From contig NZ_JASZYR010000001.1 of NCBI RefSeq assembly GCF_030316855.1, forward strand, positions 1,240,001 through 1,304,000: 64,000 nucleotides of DNA. Reading direction: 5' to 3'. A model generated the notes under the pieces. The model did not search any database, had not been told where the DNA came from, and saw only the letters and a program-made list of their open reading frames with translations. The translations under genes were made by a program, and so were the position numbers. This document shows, in pieces, positions 62,079 through 64,000 of the stretch. Source of the DNA: Variovorax sp. J22P240 (GTDB lineage Bacteria; Pseudomonadota; Gammaproteobacteria; Burkholderiales; Burkholderiaceae_C). The stretch's first letter is position 1. The number at the start of each line of letters is the position of its first letter.

Positions 62079-63566
62079 GTGGCCGCATCGATCGGCCCCA
62101 AGACGACTCAGCCGAGCCCTCTCGCCGAGGACAGCACCCAGGCGACCTTGCCCAGCCCGCTGGAGGGCATCGGTTCCCGGCGGCGCCGCTCCAGGATCCA
62201 ACTGGGCCTGAGTCTCTTTTGGCGGACTTTCTTCCTGCTGGTTCTCCTCCTGGTCGGCTGTACAGTCGCCTGGTTGCAGACCTTCCGTGCGCTCGAGTAC
62301 GAGCCGCGCGCGATCCAGACTGCGCACCAGATCGCCTCCTTGGTGAACCTGACACGCGCGGCGCTGGTGTATTCCGACGCCATCACCCGCGTCTCGCTGA
62401 TCAAGACGCTCGCCGACCAGGAAGGCGTGCGCATCCTGCCGCGCGAGCCGGGCGACCGCTTCTTGCCCTACACCAGCGGCGCGCTGGACCAGCGGGTGAC
62501 GGAAGAGTTGATCGCCCGTCTCGGTGAGGGTACGACCGTGGCCAGTCGGGTCAACGACGAACCTGGCCTGTGGATCGGCTTCACCATCGAGAGCGACACC
62601 TACTGGCTGCTGGTCGACCCCACGCGCTTCAGCCGCCTCGACCGGCGCACCTGGATGATCTGGCTGGCGACGACCATGGCGCTCTCCCTGGCCGGCGCGG
62701 CGCTGATCACGCGTCTCATCAACCGGCCGCTCAAGCAGCTTTCGCAAGCCACGTTGCAGGTGCGCGAGGGTGAATACGAGGCACACCGGCTCGACGAGCG
62801 TGCACGCACCAACGAAATCCGGGCGGTGAACGTCGGCTTCAACCGCATGGCCGACCAGCTTGCCAAGATCGAACAGGACCGCGCCGTGATGCTGGCCGGT
62901 ATCTCGCACGACCTGCGCACGCCGTTGGCGCGGCTGCGGCTCGAAACCGAGATGAGCGTGGCCGACGAGGATGCACGCGACCACATGGCAGCCGACATCG
63001 CCCAGCTCGACGCGATCATCGACAAGTTCCTCGACTACGCGCGGCCCGACCATGTCGACTTCAAGCCGGTGCTGCTGCGCGACGTGATCGATGCCTGCAC
63101 CTACGCGGTGCAGGACCATGAGGACATCAAGATCAAGGTCGAAGTACCGAACGACCTGCGGGTCATGGCCGACGACGTGGAACTCCAGCGCGTGATCTCC
63201 AACCTGGTCGAGAACGCACGCCGCTACGGCAAGACGCCCACCACCGGCGTCGCCGACATCACCATCCAGGCGCAGGCGCACAACGACGCGGTGCTGATCA
63301 AGGTGCGCGACCACGGCGCCGGCGTCGCGCCGGCGCTGCTGTCCCAATTGAGCAAGCCCTTCTTCCGCGGCGACGTCGCCCGCACATCGGCCGCGGGCGC
63401 CGGCCTCGGCCTGTCCATCGTGACCAAGAACATCGAGCGCATGGGCGGCACCTTCGCCCTCACAAGCACGCCAGGCCGAGGATTGGCCGCACATATCCGC
63501 ATGCCGCGCGCCGCTTCAGCCAAGGCCGACGCCCCGCAGCCCAAGGAAAAAGACAAGGAAAAATAG
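62079..63566 (+). CDS. envZ: EnvZ-like sensor histidine kinase
   Basis: Inner-membrane kinase partner of the upstream OmpR-type regulator. The start is GTG 62079; the frame is open further upstream inside ompR. 495 residues: transmembrane helix 1 at about 46-69, a periplasmic sensor of about 120 residues, helix 2 at about 190-212, HAMP (INRPLKQLSQATLQVREGEY), H box with His277 in GISHDLRTPLARLRL, N box NLVENARRYG, and G boxes DHGAGVAP and GAGLGLSIV. It ends in a Lys-rich tail. Confidence 0.92.
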   Translation: MAASIGPKTTQPSPLAEDSTQATLPSPLEGIGSRRRRSRIQLGLSLFWRTFFLLVLLLVGCTVAWLQTFRALEYEPRAIQTAHQIASLVNLTRAALVYSDAITRVSLIKTLADQEGVRILPREPGDRFLPYTSGALDQRVTEELIARLGEGTTVASRVNDEPGLWIGFTIESDTYWLLVDPTRFSRLDRRTWMIWLATTMALSLAGAALITRLINRPLKQLSQATLQVREGEYEAHRLDERARTNEIRAVNVGFNRMADQLAKIEQDRAVMLAGISHDLRTPLARLRLETEMSVADEDARDHMAADIAQLDAIIDKFLDYARPDHVDFKPVLLRDVIDACTYAVQDHEDIKIKVEVPNDLRVMADDVELQRVISNLVENARRYGKTPTTGVADITIQAQAHNDAVLIKVRDHGAGVAPALLSQLSKPFFRGDVARTSAAGAGLGLSIVTKNIERMGGTFALTSTPGRGLAAHIRMPRAASAKADAPQPKEKDKEK

Positions 63567-63568
63567 GC

Positions 63569-63683
63569 AGAGGGGATCCCCTCTCAAACCCAGGAATCCC
63601 GCGGAACCGGCTCCGCCGGTCCGCCGGGATTGCCCCCTGCAAGGGGGTGGGCGAAGCGACACGAAGTGCGCGCAGCCTGGGGG
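63569..63683 (-). repeat. Dispersed intergenic two-hairpin repeat, copy 2
   Basis: Inverted relative to copy 1 (17994-18082). Read on the minus strand it begins directly after the ispF stop with CCCCCAGGCTGCGCGC, then CACTTCGTGTCG, a CCCCCTTGCAGGGGG hairpin, GCGGACCGGC-gga-GCCGGTTCCGC, and ends near the envZ stop with a 16-bp perfect palindrome AGAGGGGATCCCCTCT (63569-63584). The shared blocks and the same placement after a gene's stop codon define it as the same element. Confidence 0.75.
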
Positions 63684-64000
63684 TTATCTATGGACTATTG
63701 CGATGGCCCGAGCTTCCATCGCCCGCCCCTCGCCCACCGGGCCGAGCTTCTCAGCCGTCTTCGCCTTCACATTGACCTGATTGACCTCCAGGCCGAGCGT
63801 CGCAGCGATGCGCTCGCACATGGCCGGAATGTGCGAAGCGAGCTTCGGCGCCTGCGCGATCACCGTACTGTCGACATTGCCGATCTCCCAGCCCGCTGCC
63901 CGCACCCGGCGGGCGGCCTCGGCCAGCAGCACAGATGAGTCCGCACCGCGGAACTGCGCATCGGTATCCGGGAAATGTCGGCCGATGTCGCCAAGGGCGG
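63684..64000 (-). CDS. ispF: 2-C-methyl-D-erythritol 2,4-cyclodiphosphate synthase (partial, N-terminus outside window)
   Basis: The C-terminal 105 or so residues of IspF, an enzyme of the MEP isoprenoid pathway; the 5' end is beyond the right edge. Visible motifs are [20 protein letters not shown] (substrate and metal region), [21 protein letters not shown] and [20 protein letters not shown]. The stop TAA at 63684-63686 is immediately followed by the repeat element. An internal ATG at 63932 is not the start. ispD is normally upstream in this family. Confidence 0.95.
   Translation of the reverse strand, partial: ALGDIGRHFPDTDAQFRGADSSVLLAEAARRVRAAGWEIGNVDSTVIAQAPKLASHIPAMCERIAATLGLEVNQVNVKAKTAEKLGPVGEGRAMEARAIAIVHR

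Overview
The window is a stretch of high-GC (roughly two-thirds G+C by eye) betaproteobacterial chromosome. Gene content and order point to Burkholderiales, most likely Comamonadaceae close to Variovorax or Acidovorax: an exbB-exbD-lpxK-Trm112-kdsB-adk run, an rpsB-to-carB envelope supercluster, a Kdo hydroxylase, PhaR with 3-hydroxybutyrate dehydrogenase, and a dispersed intergenic repeat of a type I associate with this family. I see no insertion sequence, prophage, CRISPR array, rRNA or frameshifted gene. xseA (left edge) and ispF (right edge) are cut by the window.

Layout. 1-4.8 kb: xseA (-) diverges from the exbB, exbD, lpxK, Trm112-like, kdsB, adk run (+). 4.8-7.9 kb: asparaginase with two DUF genes (-) diverges from lexA, which has two LexA boxes and is followed by a small uncharacterised gene. 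8-10.2 kb: a D-2-hydroxyacid dehydrogenase coupled to an MFS transporter. 10.2-12.4 kb: a FimV-like inner-membrane protein (-). 12.5-18 kb: an acyl-CoA catabolic cluster (3-hydroxyacyl-CoA dehydrogenase, crotonase-fold isomerase, Crp/Fnr regulator, APH-type kinase, acyl-CoA dehydrogenase). The last two match the two halves of ACAD10/ACAD11. 18.1-23.6 kb: rlmE, ftsH, folP, glmM and a GNAT gene (-). 23.6-24.9 kb: yhbY and a small glycosyltransferase (+).

24.9-46.5 kb is a nearly unbroken minus-strand supercluster. In transcription order it reads rpsB, tsf, pyrH, frr, uppS, cdsA, dxr, rseP, bamA, skp, lpxD, fabZ, lpxA, lpxB, rnhB, trmH-like, carA, carB, Kdo hydroxylase, greA, DUF4149. It joins translation, isoprenoid and phospholipid supply, outer-membrane protein assembly, lipid A synthesis and pyrimidine/arginine supply. 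Internal terminators (after rpsB, after the Kdo hydroxylase) and a perfect TATAAT before carA divide it into sub-operons.

46.6-64 kb: amidase, D-amino-acid dehydrogenase and Nnr (+); SDR and RNase R (-); tRNA-Leu(CAG) (+) with a clear terminator; rimO, phaR, a zinc-ribbon protein, tRNA-Val(GAC) and a synthetase-only relA (-); bdhA (+); a SIMPL-domain protein and a small secreted protein (-); an OmpR/EnvZ-type two-component pair (+); partial ispF (-).

Most of the window is conserved housekeeping. The points most worth a second look are: the split ACAD10/11-like kinase/dehydrogenase pair next to a 3-hydroxyacyl-CoA dehydrogenase; a two-hairpin repeat that fills the only two convergent protein-gene spacers longer than 20 bp; structured leaders ahead of rpsB and carA; the 20-bp divergent rlmE/yhbY spacer; and the small gene next to lexA.
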